Source of the DNA: Planctomycetota bacterium
GTDB lineage: Bacteria; Planctomycetota; Planctomycetia; Pirellulales; Thermoguttaceae
Length of the DNA stretch: 54,214 bases
Direction of reading: 5' to 3'
NCBI GenBank assembly: GCA_029550925.1
Contig: JAKPGL010000063.1
Location: 1-54,214 of the forward strand
The notes below the pieces were generated by a model. It was not told the DNA's origin. It saw nothing but the letters and a program-made list of their open reading frames with translations, and ran no database searches. Each line of letters starts with the position of its first letter. Within the stretch, counting starts at the first letter, position 1. The position numbers were made by a program, and so were the translations under genes. Of this stretch, positions 8,331 to 17,625 are shown in pieces.

Positions 8331-8513
8331 GTAACATTTTAGCGAATGCAGTACCTTGTCGCTGCCGCACAATCGCCCAATCTAGGCCTCTTGTAGCCTC
8401 TACTTGGGAGGAATAACAAAACAGCCGCCTCATCCCCGCTTGCGCGGGAATGACAATACAGGGCGAATTTCGCCCTAAAATAAGCCTCCTTGGCATTCGG
8501 CTAAAATATTACC
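8331..8513. mobile_element. MITE-like element, 183 bp, family B (GTAACATTTTAGC ends)
   Basis: The ends are imperfect inverted repeats: left GTAACATTTTAGCGAATGC, right (reverse complement) GGTAATATTTTAGCCGAATG. A perfect 7-bp direct repeat AATACAT flanks it at 8324-8330 and 8514-8520, interpreted as a target duplication. There is no coding capacity. Inside are a CCCGCTTGCGCGGG hairpin and a GGGCGAATTTCGCCC palindrome. It fills most of the 356-bp gap between the glycosyltransferase and ceramidase genes. A rearranged relative lies near 25.0-25.2 kb. Confidence 0.8.
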
Positions 8514-8649
8514 AATACATCAACTATTTATACTATATCTTCTTTTCAGGTTAGAGAAGATCAAAGGGATTGTTATGGACTCTAGCCCTGTGTTTCTGGC
8601 GAAAGCCGCTTCGCGAGGCTCGGTAGTTTCGTCGCCCGGCTGGCTTGGC

Positions 8650-10287
8650 TTATTTCATTTTGCCGAACATATCCAAGATGGCCTGGATGATTTTATTGGA
8701 GGCTTCCACTTCGACCCGGCATGTGCCGAGCCAGGTCTCGTAGCCGCCCAGGGCATGTTGGGCCGGGGTCGGTAGATACCCATAGGAGCCGTTGGCGTGC
8801 GAAATGGTAAAAGTGGGCCGGAAAGGACTTTTCTGCTTCAGTTCCAGGCCGATCTCGGCAAACACCTCGAACGGGATCGCCCCGATGCCAACCGGGCCGA
8901 TCCGCACCGCCTGAATGGGCACCTGCACCGTATCGGGCGACTCGTGCAGTTGGATGATCCGGCGGGCGTAGGTTTCTTCATGGGGGCGTTCCGGAATCGG
9001 CGGCGCCCCGGCCAGGATGGCCCGCGCCCGTTCCAGTTGCTCCGGCGTGGGTTTTCGTACGCTCAGGGTAAGCTCCGTCTGCTGCATCCCTAATGGTACC
9101 CAATCATGCCAGGTGATCTTTTGATAAGCGTCACAGACTTTTTGGGCTAGATCGTAGGCGACATAGCGCATCTGCTCATACGGCTTTTTGGCGGGCCGGG
9201 GCTTCTGGAACGGAATGTTGTTCACATCGCCGCTGGCGCCGTTGGAGAGGATTCCGACAAAGGGCGGCTCCAGCCGATCGGCGCCGAGCAACTGCTGGAT
9301 CCGATCGGCAAACACGCCGAAATAGTCGGCCGAGATGTGTCCCGGCCCCACACCGCCCACATAATGGAGCCCATAGTTGGCCAGCAGGGCAATGGGCCGA
9401 CCCTCCGCCGACTGCACCGCCAGGAAACACACCTCCGGATCGACCGGGCCGGCCGGTTTGACTAGATCAGGGCTGCCGGCCGGTGGATTCATCCGCACTT
9501 TGTCCAAGCCGCCGAAGGGGTTCACCAGTTTCAGCTCCGGTTTCATGAACCACCGACGGTTATTCAGATGTTCCGGCACATCCACTGTCCCCCAGCCGAT
9601 CCGTGCCGGCGCCAGATGTACGATCGCCCGGCGCACGCCGTCGGAAATCCGGCGGGCCACAAACTGCGAATACTGACTGAGGTCTTCTTCGGGTTTAAGG
9701 ACGTTGGCTGGCCGAGCGGTGATGGATGAATGAGTATGGGTCGCAGCAATTAAGATATGGTCTTCGGGAATGCCAGTGTGCTGGCGTATTTGCCGTTTGG
9801 CCGCTTCGCACACCTCACGGGCCAACCCCAGATTATCCACAATGACCAGGACGATCCGGGTCTGGCCGTCGTCGAGCACCAGGCAACGGGCGTGGAGTTC
9901 GTCATGGATGTAGGTTCCGGGCGGTGCGGACCAGCCGCCGACAATGCCCTCGTCGAGCCAGGGGGTGATGTTGCTGGCCGCGGCCCCGGCCAGGAGAACC
10001 TTTTTGGCAGGAGGCGAGGCTTTTTCTTTGGCGGCAGGAGGTTTCTCTGCTTCTTTGGCGGCAGGAGTCGCCGGCGATTTTTCCGCCGGAGCGGCCTTTT
10101 CGGAAGCGGCAATCGCCTGTTGCTGGCTGGGGCCCTTTTCAGCGGCGAAACCCACGGATCCGCCCGTCGCCAGCCAGGCCCAATCGCCCAGCCCACCTCC
10201 GATCAGGCCCACAAAACCGAGCAAACCCAGCAGACAAAATCCATAACACAGCCCCTGCTTAACCAGCCCACAACACCGTTTCCCCAT
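8650..10287 (-). CDS. Secreted neutral/alkaline ceramidase-like protein
   Basis: 545 residues. An N-terminal hydrophobic signal (VKQGLCYGFCLLGLLGFVGLIGG) is followed by an Ala/Lys/Pro-rich linker (about 50-95), then a neutral/alkaline non-lysosomal ceramidase N-terminal-type domain from ~97: AGAAASNITPW, IHDELHARCLVLDDG, IVDNLGLAREVCE, and the zinc-associated ATHTHSS motif near residue 190, followed by NGASGDVNN. Known ceramidases hydrolyse the amide of ceramide. Many planctomycete relatives lack the C-terminal ceramidase domain and their substrate is unknown; this one also ends early (YLPTPAQHALGGYE near the C-terminus). The start is supported by AAGGAG eight bases before ATG. It stands alone, not in an operon. 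Confidence 0.82.
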   Translation of the reverse strand: MGKRCCGLVKQGLCYGFCLLGLLGFVGLIGGGLGDWAWLATGGSVGFAAEKGPSQQQAIAASEKAAPAEKSPATPAAKEAEKPPAAKEKASPPAKKVLLAGAAASNITPWLDEGIVGGWSAPPGTYIHDELHARCLVLDDGQTRIVLVIVDNLGLAREVCEAAKRQIRQHTGIPEDHILIAATHTHSSITARPANVLKPEEDLSQYSQFVARRISDGVRRAIVHLAPARIGWGTVDVPEHLNNRRWFMKPELKLVNPFGGLDKVRMNPPAGSPDLVKPAGPVDPEVCFLAVQSAEGRPIALLANYGLHYVGGVGPGHISADYFGVFADRIQQLLGADRLEPPFVGILSNGASGDVNNIPFQKPRPAKKPYEQMRYVAYDLAQKVCDAYQKITWHDWVPLGMQQTELTLSVRKPTPEQLERARAILAGAPPIPERPHEETYARRIIQLHESPDTVQVPIQAVRIGPVGIGAIPFEVFAEIGLELKQKSPFRPTFTISHANGSYGYLPTPAQHALGGYETWLGTCRVEVEASNKIIQAILDMFGKMK

Positions 10288-10399
10288 GATCGATGCTCCT
10301 TGGAAAGCGAGTACACGTTTAGTCCAACCCGGCGGTCCGTGGGCATTCAGAAGGCAATCCTTTGGATATGATTATACCGTTTCCAACCGGAAAATACCT

Positions 10400-11320
10400 C
10401 TATGCTCGGCAAGGCAATCCATTTTTCTGCCACATCTCCATAATCCCATACCGCCAGACCAGCCCGGCCAGGATAAAGCCTGCGCCGACCACGGTCCACC
10501 ATTGGGGCGTTTCCTGGCCGGTCAGATACACCCAAAGCGGCATCAGGACCGGTTCCAGAAGGCCCAGCAGCAGGGCTTCCTGGGCGCTTACAGTTCGTAG
10601 GCCCCAGGTGAACAAGCGATAAGGAATGGCCATCTGGAAGGTTCCGAAGGCGGCCAGCACCAGAAACTGCGTTCCGGTGGGCCAAACGCCTTGCCAGATC
10701 GCCCAGGGGGCCAGCAGGGCCGCTGCACCCAGATGCGGCACAACGACCAGCCAAGCGCCGTCTTCGGTGCGAAGCCCCCGCATCAGCATGGCCGTTGCGC
10801 CGAAAAATGCGCCGGAGGCCAGGCCCAAAAACACTCCCACCCGACCATAGGGACGGACCAACGTGCTCCAACCGGACGTCCATGGGCCTAGTTCGCAGAT
10901 TAAAATAAGTCCCACGCCCACTCCGGCGCAAACCAGCGGAACCCACTCCTGCCGGTTGGGCCAGGTGCGAAAAAGTAAGAATGTAAACACCAGCACCCAC
11001 CACGGCGAAGTGGATTGCAACCAGATGGCGTTGGCCGCCGTCGTTAGCACCACCGCCGACAGAAAACTTCCGCTCATCAGGGGAAAGACTACCACCAGCG
11101 GCGCTAGCAGCGGGTGCCACCGGGGCCGACGTACCCAGGGCAAAAGCACCAGCCCGGCAAACAAGGCCCTCCACATGGCCAGAAGAACCCCACGGGAACT
11201 TTCCGGCCAATCGGCGAAAAAGGCCGACTTGGCAAATAGCCCGCTAGAACTCCACAAGAGGGCCGCCCCGATCACTGCCAATCGGCCCATCCGAGCCGAA
11301 CCTGCCCCGCCTGCCTTCAT
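10400..11320 (-). CDS. EamA/DMT-family permease
   Basis: 306 residues with about ten hydrophobic segments arranged as two EamA repeats (first from AVIGAALLWSSSGLFAK, second from FLGLASGAFFGATAMLM). The motif LLEPVLMPLWVYLTGQE near the C-terminus is the hallmark of drug/metabolite transporters of this superfamily. The substrate cannot be predicted. Its ATG overlaps the stop of the upstream ApbE-type gene by four bases (11317-11320), so translation is probably coupled; a link to flavin or metabolite export is conceivable but only an inference from position. Confidence 0.88.
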   Translation of the reverse strand: MKAGGAGSARMGRLAVIGAALLWSSSGLFAKSAFFADWPESSRGVLLAMWRALFAGLVLLPWVRRPRWHPLLAPLVVVFPLMSGSFLSAVVLTTAANAIWLQSTSPWWVLVFTFLLFRTWPNRQEWVPLVCAGVGVGLILICELGPWTSGWSTLVRPYGRVGVFLGLASGAFFGATAMLMRGLRTEDGAWLVVVPHLGAAALLAPWAIWQGVWPTGTQFLVLAAFGTFQMAIPYRLFTWGLRTVSAQEALLLGLLEPVLMPLWVYLTGQETPQWWTVVGAGFILAGLVWRYGIMEMWQKNGLPCRA

Positions 11321-12594
11321 GGCTTTGCCGCTCCCGATCGCTTCGCAGGTGAAATAAAATCGGTTTTCTCTTGGGGCGGCGATTTAGTGCCCGGTTCAAC
11401 AGCCGATGAACCTGAAGGAGAAGATTTCTCGGTTTGGGAGGGCTTTTCTCGGGACAGTTGGTTCCATCGGCTTGAGGCGATGGTAACAAGACCGTTTTCT
11501 GTGGCCCGGATCATCCAGGCCGACGCCCCGGGCGTTTGATCTACCAATTTTATTCCCTTTTCTGGTCCCATGACGCTGACGGCTGTGCCCAGGACATCGG
11601 CGGTCAGCCCGTCCGGGGCCACCACCGTTACACTGCTCCGCTCCGTCAGGGGCATCCCGGTTTTCGGATCGACGATGTGCGAATAACGCCTGCCGCCTAG
11701 TTCGACAAATTGCCAGGCGTCGCCCGAAGTACCGATGGCGCATCGGGATAAAAGAAGAAATTCTTTGGGCGGGGCCTTCGGGTCCAGGCCCGGCACGCCG
11801 ATCCGCCACCCGGGCCGATCCGGCGGCGGATCGCCAAGCCGAATGTCGCCGCCCAAATCAATAAGCACCCGAGTAATGCCATGCTTGAAGACCACCCGGA
11901 GGGCCTCGTCAATGGCATAGCCGGCGCCAATGCCGCCCGGGTCAAGACGCATCCCCGCCTTTTTCAAAAGCGCGGTTTGCCGATCCGGATCCAATAGCAC
12001 GTTTTGATAACCGACCAACTGGCGGGCCTGGTCAATGGCGGCTTGCTCAGGCATTTGGCGGGTACGCCGCGCGCGGCGCCAAAGCCGCACCACCGGGCCA
12101 ACCGTCATGTCGAAAGCGCCGTCGGTTTGCTGGGACCACCGTTGGGCGGCTGCCAGGACTCGAAACAAGTCCTCACTTACCCGGACCGGCTCTCCCGTGC
12201 CGGCCCGGTCGCACAAGCGACGCAATTCGCTCTCCGGGTCGTAGTCGGAGAGGATGTCGTTGAGCTGGCGGATGCGGTCCAAAGCTGCCTGGGCGGCCCG
12301 CTCGGCGGTCGGTTCGTCGGCGGCATAGAGGATGATTCGCAGCGGTTCGGCCATGGCCTCGGCCGCATATTCAAACCGCTGGAGTTTTTCCGGTTGCCCT
12401 ACCACCGGTTTCGCTGGCCCTGCCGGGGGCATTTCGGCCGCCTGGAGCCAATCGGCCCAGCCGAGTTGGGTTTCGACGCTGACAAGTCCAACCAAGCTGG
12501 TCAGAGCCACAAACATCCCGGCCAGCAGGACGGCCATCCGCCAATCGGCTGTCTGTACAGAACGAACAGACTTTATTTTTCGTAAACTTTCCAC
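11317..12594 (-). CDS. ApbE-family FAD:protein FMN transferase
   Basis: About 425 residues. An N-terminal hydrophobic segment (MAVLLAGMFVALTSLVGLVS) indicates export or membrane anchoring. The ApbE domain follows from ~75: ILYAADEPTAERAAQAAL, LNDILSDYDPESEL, DGAFDMTVGPVVRLW, LDPGGIGAGYAIDEA, VLIDLGGDIRL, and the C-terminal SVTVVAPDGLTADVLGTA that coordinates magnesium. ApbE enzymes attach FMN from FAD to Thr/Ser in partner flavoproteins such as NqrB, NqrC or RnfG. No such partner is in the window. A Lys/Pro/Ser-rich tail of ~45 residues follows. No ATG exists near the beginning; GTG 12594 (or TTG 12597) is chosen, with GAAGG about ten bases upstream. It overlaps the EamA gene by four bases. 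Confidence 0.88.
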   Translation of the reverse strand: MESLRKIKSVRSVQTADWRMAVLLAGMFVALTSLVGLVSVETQLGWADWLQAAEMPPAGPAKPVVGQPEKLQRFEYAAEAMAEPLRIILYAADEPTAERAAQAALDRIRQLNDILSDYDPESELRRLCDRAGTGEPVRVSEDLFRVLAAAQRWSQQTDGAFDMTVGPVVRLWRRARRTRQMPEQAAIDQARQLVGYQNVLLDPDRQTALLKKAGMRLDPGGIGAGYAIDEALRVVFKHGITRVLIDLGGDIRLGDPPPDRPGWRIGVPGLDPKAPPKEFLLLSRCAIGTSGDAWQFVELGGRRYSHIVDPKTGMPLTERSSVTVVAPDGLTADVLGTAVSVMGPEKGIKLVDQTPGASAWMIRATENGLVTIASSRWNQLSREKPSQTEKSSPSGSSAVEPGTKSPPQEKTDFISPAKRSGAAKP

Positions 12595-12597
12595 CAA

Positions 12598-12991
12598 ATG
12601 AAAACCTTCTTCCTGTCATGCGCGTGAAAGTTCAATATCCACGTCCCCCTCACTCGGCTTTCGGCGTAGGCGGAGCCTACGCCCTACCGGCCTCTCGACG
12701 AGCAGGGGAGAGGCAAGGGGGGCCCCCTCACCCGGCTAGCCTGACGGCTACCCGGCCTCTCGACGGCCGGGGGAGAGGCGGGAACAAGTAGGCAGCACGA
12801 AGAAGCCTGGACTGCCGCTTGCGCGGGAATGACATCATGGAACCTTTTTCCCACGCTTGCGCGGGAAGGGCACTATAGGGGGGCTTTCTCCTCACGCTCG
12901 CACGGGAAGGACACCGCAGGGGGGCTTCTCCCCAATAAACATCCTTCCCTCGGCTAACCCCCCTTCCTTGGGCGGAAGTGGCGCCATTTTC
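12598..12991. repeat. Intergenic stretch filled with dispersed hairpin repeats
   Basis: No gene is visible. It contains two units of the CCCTCACCCGGC...GGGGAGAGGC repeat (about 12648-12722 and 12721-12780), the first with a GGCGTAGGC-GGA-GCCTACGCC stem, followed by several TTCCCGC-GCGGGAA mini-palindromes (about 12811-12870). The last ~120 bases before the dihydroorotate-dehydrogenase-like gene show nothing recognisable; both adjacent genes are on the minus strand. Confidence 0.7.
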
Positions 12992-13999
12992 CTAAATCAC
13001 CTGGCCGGTGAAACTGGTTAGCGCCCGCATGTAGTTGCCGCGTTCGAAGGCGGTGGGATCCGGACATTTGGCCTGGCTCAGTGCGCCCCGGGCTTCTGCT
13101 ACGGACTGATATTCATGGTCGGCAAGCCAACGTTGCAGGCCGTCCAAAAGCGTGCGAAGCGCGCCGATACCTTCCCGATACAACACCGAAGCAACCATGC
13201 CGACATCGGCGCCGGCCACAATGGCTTTGACCAAGTCCATAGGCCGATGGATGCCGCTGGTAAGGGCGAGCGACGCCTGGAGCCGACCATGAAGGATAGC
13301 AATCCATCGCAACGGCAGCAGCAATTCCGCCGGGGTGCTCAACTCCAGATGGGGTTTTACTTGAAGCTCCTCCAGATCGAAATCTGGCTGGAGGAAGCGG
13401 TTGAAGAGCACCAGGCCGTCGGCCCCGGCTTCGACCAGCCGACGGGCCATGTAGCCGGGGGAACTGAAAAACGGTCCCAGCTTGACGGCCAAGGGGATCT
13501 GGATAGCCTTCTTGACGGAAGCCGCCAGGTCGATGTATTTTTGCTCCACTTCCGCGCCGGACTGGTTCATGTCGGCGGCGATGTAATAGACGTTCAGTTC
13601 CAGGGCGTCGGCGCCGGCGTCCTGGAGCATTTTGGCGTACCGGACCCAACCGCCGGTGGTAACGCCGTTCAGGCTGGCGATGATCGGCACACCGACCGCC
13701 TTTTTCGCCTGGGCCACATGATCCACATAGTCCTGCGGCCCCAGCCGATACTCGTCCAAGTCGGGGAAATAGGTCAGGGCCTCGGCAAAGCTATCAGCCC
13801 CGCGTTGGTAAACCCGTTGGAACTCGTCCGTCTCGTGCTCGATCTGCTCTTCAAAGAGCGAATGCATCACGATGGCGGCGGCGCCGGCGTCGGCCATTTG
13901 GCGCAAGTTGTCCAGCTGGTCGGTCAGCGAACAGGCGGCAACGACCAGCGGGTTTTTCAACTGGATTCCGAGGTATGTGGTGCGAAGATCAACGGTCAT
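12992..13999 (-). CDS. Dihydroorotate dehydrogenase-like flavoprotein
   Basis: 335 residues with the FMN-binding TIM barrel of class 1 dihydroorotate dehydrogenases: TTYLGIQLKNPLVVAA at the start, PIIASLNGVTTGGWVRYA, ALELNVYYI, PLAVKLGPFFSS, ADGLVLFNRF and GADVGMVASVLYREG. It is the DHOD-like family often found beside pyruvate:ferredoxin oxidoreductase, and its start codon overlaps that gene's stop by four bases (13996-13999), with GGAGGT upstream inside nifJ. A genuine role in pyrimidine synthesis is doubtful; participation in a PFOR-linked redox step is an inference from context. Confidence 0.87.
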   Translation of the reverse strand: MTVDLRTTYLGIQLKNPLVVAACSLTDQLDNLRQMADAGAAAIVMHSLFEEQIEHETDEFQRVYQRGADSFAEALTYFPDLDEYRLGPQDYVDHVAQAKKAVGVPIIASLNGVTTGGWVRYAKMLQDAGADALELNVYYIAADMNQSGAEVEQKYIDLAASVKKAIQIPLAVKLGPFFSSPGYMARRLVEAGADGLVLFNRFLQPDFDLEELQVKPHLELSTPAELLLPLRWIAILHGRLQASLALTSGIHRPMDLVKAIVAGADVGMVASVLYREGIGALRTLLDGLQRWLADHEYQSVAEARGALSQAKCPDPTAFERGNYMRALTSFTGQVI

Positions 14000-16900
14000 G
14001 CTTCTACCTCCTTTTTAGGTTGAGCGGCCTGGGCGCCGGTTTTTCCGTCGCCGTCGCCTTTAAGGATGGCTTGGATGGCGGCTTTGCCGCTACGGGCCAA
14101 CAGCTCATACATGGCCCACCGGGCGTAGATGTCTTCCTGGGCCTCACGGAAAAGTTGTTCGGCGCGTTCGGGCTTGGAACGGGCCAACATGGCAAACCTC
14201 GCCTCTTTCAGGGCGAAATCTTTGAACGATCCCTTGGGCGGTTTGGAGTCCAGATGGAACGGATGTTCCTCGTCCCGCGGATCATAGTGATACAACGGCC
14301 AATGCCCGCAGGCGACCGCCTCCTTTTGGTGCTCCAGTCCTTGCACCATGTCGAGGCCCCAGCCGATGCAGTGGGCCAGGGCGATCAGAAGCGAAGGCCC
14401 CCGATAGCTCTCGGCGGCCCGGATGGTGCGGATGGCGTGCATGGGATTGGCTCCCAGGGAAATCTGGCCGACAAACACATTGCCGTAGGTCAGGGCCATC
14501 AGGCCGAGGTCTTTTTTGCGGGCCGGTTTGCCGGCGGCGGCGAACTTGGCCACCGCACCACGTGGAGTGGCCTTGCTGGACTGTCCGCCGGTGTTGGAAT
14601 AGACCTCGCTGTCCAAAACCAGGATGTTGATGTCCCGTCCGCAGGCTACCACATGGTCCAAACCGCCATAACCGATGTCGTAACCCCAGCCGTCGCCGCC
14701 GAACGACCAAACGCTTTTGCGGATCAGAAAGTCGGCCGAGGCCGACAACTCTTTGGCCGCCGGCTCAGAAATCCCCTGCAACCGGCGCTTTAACTCAGCG
14801 ACCAACTGGCGCTGCCGGGCGATCTGGGCGTCGTCCTCCTGCGGGTTTTCCAAGAGTTCCCGGACCAGATTGTCGCCCAACTGGCCGGCCAACTGGCCCA
14901 GAAGCACTCGGCAGTAGTCGATCTGCTGGTCGATGGCCAACCGGAAGCCGAACCCGAACTCGGCGGCGTCCTCAAAGAGCGAATTGTTCCAGGCGGGGCC
15001 TCGACCTTCGTCGTTCTTAGTGTAAGGCGTACAGGGCAGGTTGCCGCCGTAAATCGACGAGCAGCCGGTCGCATTGGCAATCAGCATCCGATCTCCGAAA
15101 AACTGGGTAATGAGTTTGACATAGGGTGTTTCGCCGCACCCGGCGCACGCGCCGCTAAACTCAAAGAGCGGTCGCAACAGTTGGGACCCTTTGATCGTGT
15201 CCTGGGCCACCTTCGTGCGATCCAGATCGGGAATCGTAAGGAAAAACTCCCAATTCCGTCGCTGTTGGGCCAGATGTTCCAGAATCGGAAGCATGTCAAT
15301 CGCTTTGTGCTGAGGATTGGTCTTGTCTTTGGCCGGGCAGGCGGCCGCGCACAAGCCGCACCCCGTGCAATCCTCCGGCGATACCTGCACGACAAACTTC
15401 ATGCCGGGATATTCTTTGCCGCGGTAATCGACCGACGGGAATCCCTCCGGCGCCTTGGGCAGCAGGGTCGGTTCAAACACCTTCATCCGAATGCAGGCAT
15501 GGGGACAGACCAGGGAGCACAAACCGCATTGCGTGCAAAGTTTGCCGTCCCAAATGGGGATGTCCTGGGCAATGCAACGTTTTTCGTATTGGGTGGTACC
15601 CGTGGGGAATGTGCCGTCGCAAGGCAATTTGCTTACGGGCAGTTCGTCGCCCCGGTTGGCGATCATCACGCCCAGCACTTCTTTGACAAAAGCCGGGGCG
15701 TGTGCCGGTACCGGCGGCACCATATGGGTCTTGGAGGTAACCCGGCCCGGAACTTTCACTTCGTGAAGGGCTTTCAGGGCGCCATCGACGGCGGCAAAGT
15801 TCTTCTCGACGATCGCCCCGCCGCCTTTTTTCCCGTAGGTGCTCTTGATGGCGTCCTTGATCTCTTGGACGGCCTGTTCCAGCGGCAGCACCTTCGAAAG
15901 GGCAAAGAAGCAGACCTGAAGCACTGTGTTGATACGCACGCCCAACTGCGCCTCCCGCGCCACCCGGTACGCATCCACCACATAGAACTTCAGATTCTTC
16001 TTGAGAATCTGCTCCTGCACTTCGACGGGCAAATGGTCCCATACTTCCTCCGGACCGTAGGGGCTGTTGAGCAGGAACGTAGCGCCCGGCTCAGCCAGAG
16101 AGAGCATGTCGATCCGATCCAAAAACTGCCATTGATGGCAGGCCACGAAATTGGCCGAGTGGATCAAGTAGGACCCTTTGATCGGACGGGGACTGAGTCG
16201 CAAATGGCTTGTGGTAACCGAACCGGCCTTCCGAGAGTCATAGACGAAATAGGCCTGGGCGTACATGGGCGTGTTTTCGCCGCAGATTCTGCAGGTGTTG
16301 CGGACCGAACTGACCGTGCCGTCGCTGCCCAGGCCGAAGAAGACCGCCCGAACCACGTCTTCTTTTTCCGTGGACCAGTGGGGATCGTAATCGACGCTCA
16401 GGTGGGTAACATCGTCGGTGATGCCGACGGTGAAATGCCGTCGCGGCGCCGTCTTGGTCAATTCGTCGAACACCCCCTTGGCCATCGCCGGAGTAAACTC
16501 TTTGCTCGACAGCCCATATCGGCCGCCGATGACCAGCGGCATGGGCTGCCCCGGAACCTGTTGGCTCCACAGCTCGGCCAAGGCGGTCGTTACATCCAGG
16601 TAGAGCGGTTCGCCTAGGGCGCCGGGTTCTTTGGTCCGGTCCAGAACGGCGATTCGCCGCACCGTTTTCGGCAGGGACTGGACAAAGGCCTTGGCGTCGA
16701 ACGGCCGATACAGATGCACTTGGACCATGCCGACCTTTTGGCCTTCGCTCAGCAGGCGTTCAATCGCCTCTTCCACCACGCCGACGCCGGACCCCATCAC
16801 CACGATCACCCGCTCGGCGTCCGGTGCGCCGATGTAGTCGAACAGATGATACGAACGTCCCACCAGCTTGGCAAACCGATCCATCACCTTCTGCACGACG

Positions 16901-17625
16901 CCGGCGGCGGCCTGATAGAACGGGTTGCATGCTTCCCGTGCTTGGAAGAACACATCCGGGTTTTGGGCCGTGCCACGCAGCACGGGCCGTTCCGGATTCA
17001 TTGCCCGCGCCCGATGTTCGTGGATCCGCTCCATATCGAGCATGGCCCGGCAATCGTCCTCGGTGAGCTGTTCGATTTTATTGACCTCGTGGGAGATACG
17101 GAACCCGTCGTAGAAGTGGATGAACGGCACACGGGATTCGAAGGTAGCGGCCTGGGCAATCAGGGCCATGTCCTGGGCCTCTTGCACCGAAGCGGAGCAA
17201 AGCATCCCCCAACCGGTCGTCCGACAGGCCATCACGTCGCTATGATCGCCGAAGATCGACAGGGCATGGGTAGCCACGGTTCGGGCCGTTACGTGGAAGA
17301 CCGTCGGCGTCAGTTCGCCGGCGATTTTGAACATATTGGGGATCATCAGCAGCAGGCCCTGCGAGGCGGTAAACGTGGTGGCCACGGCCCCGGCCTGCAA
17401 GGCCCCATGCACTGCCCCGGCGGCGCCGGCCTCGCTTTGCATTTCGACAATCAGCGGCACAGAACCGAAGATGTTTTTCCGTCCTGCGGCCGCCCAGGCG
17501 TCCGGCATTTCGCCCAGTCCGGACGAGGGCGTAATCGGGTAAATGGCGGCCACTTCGTTCGTCAGATGCGCTATATTGGCCGTCGCTTCATTGCCGTCAA
17601 TTGTTACGAAGCGTCGTTCTGCCAC
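13996..17625 (-). CDS. nifJ: Pyruvate:ferredoxin (flavodoxin) oxidoreductase
   Basis: About 1209 residues, the normal size for the single-chain enzyme. It oxidatively decarboxylates pyruvate to acetyl-CoA and reduces ferredoxin/flavodoxin in the cytoplasm. Domains in order: pyrimidine-binding domain I (TIDGNEATANIAHLTNE, YPITPSS), domain II, gamma domain, two 4Fe-4S clusters near residues 697 and 752 (CTQCGLCSLVCPHACI; CTGCGLCAAACP), and the TPP domain with the proximal cluster ligands (CAGCGETPY near 825, ATGCSSIYGG near 853) and FGGDGWGYDIGYGG. The GTG at 17625 is the likely start: AAAGGAG lies seven bases upstream and homology begins there; an in-frame ATG at 17649 lies upstream of that site. 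It suggests anaerobic or microaerobic capacity. Confidence 0.95.
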   Translation of the reverse strand: MAERRFVTIDGNEATANIAHLTNEVAAIYPITPSSGLGEMPDAWAAAGRKNIFGSVPLIVEMQSEAGAAGAVHGALQAGAVATTFTASQGLLLMIPNMFKIAGELTPTVFHVTARTVATHALSIFGDHSDVMACRTTGWGMLCSASVQEAQDMALIAQAATFESRVPFIHFYDGFRISHEVNKIEQLTEDDCRAMLDMERIHEHRARAMNPERPVLRGTAQNPDVFFQAREACNPFYQAAAGVVQKVMDRFAKLVGRSYHLFDYIGAPDAERVIVVMGSGVGVVEEAIERLLSEGQKVGMVQVHLYRPFDAKAFVQSLPKTVRRIAVLDRTKEPGALGEPLYLDVTTALAELWSQQVPGQPMPLVIGGRYGLSSKEFTPAMAKGVFDELTKTAPRRHFTVGITDDVTHLSVDYDPHWSTEKEDVVRAVFFGLGSDGTVSSVRNTCRICGENTPMYAQAYFVYDSRKAGSVTTSHLRLSPRPIKGSYLIHSANFVACHQWQFLDRIDMLSLAEPGATFLLNSPYGPEEVWDHLPVEVQEQILKKNLKFYVVDAYRVAREAQLGVRINTVLQVCFFALSKVLPLEQAVQEIKDAIKSTYGKKGGGAIVEKNFAAVDGALKALHEVKVPGRVTSKTHMVPPVPAHAPAFVKEVLGVMIANRGDELPVSKLPCDGTFPTGTTQYEKRCIAQDIPIWDGKLCTQCGLCSLVCPHACIRMKVFEPTLLPKAPEGFPSVDYRGKEYPGMKFVVQVSPEDCTGCGLCAAACPAKDKTNPQHKAIDMLPILEHLAQQRRNWEFFLTIPDLDRTKVAQDTIKGSQLLRPLFEFSGACAGCGETPYVKLITQFFGDRMLIANATGCSSIYGGNLPCTPYTKNDEGRGPAWNNSLFEDAAEFGFGFRLAIDQQIDYCRVLLGQLAGQLGDNLVRELLENPQEDDAQIARQRQLVAELKRRLQGISEPAAKELSASADFLIRKSVWSFGGDGWGYDIGYGGLDHVVACGRDINILVLDSEVYSNTGGQSSKATPRGAVAKFAAAGKPARKKDLGLMALTYGNVFVGQISLGANPMHAIRTIRAAESYRGPSLLIALAHCIGWGLDMVQGLEHQKEAVACGHWPLYHYDPRDEEHPFHLDSKPPKGSFKDFALKEARFAMLARSKPERAEQLFREAQEDIYARWAMYELLARSGKAAIQAILKGDGDGKTGAQAAQPKKEVEA

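Noticed and set aside
15181-16617. 478-residue antisense open frame inside nifJ
   Set aside because: Entirely covered by conserved PFOR domains on the other strand.
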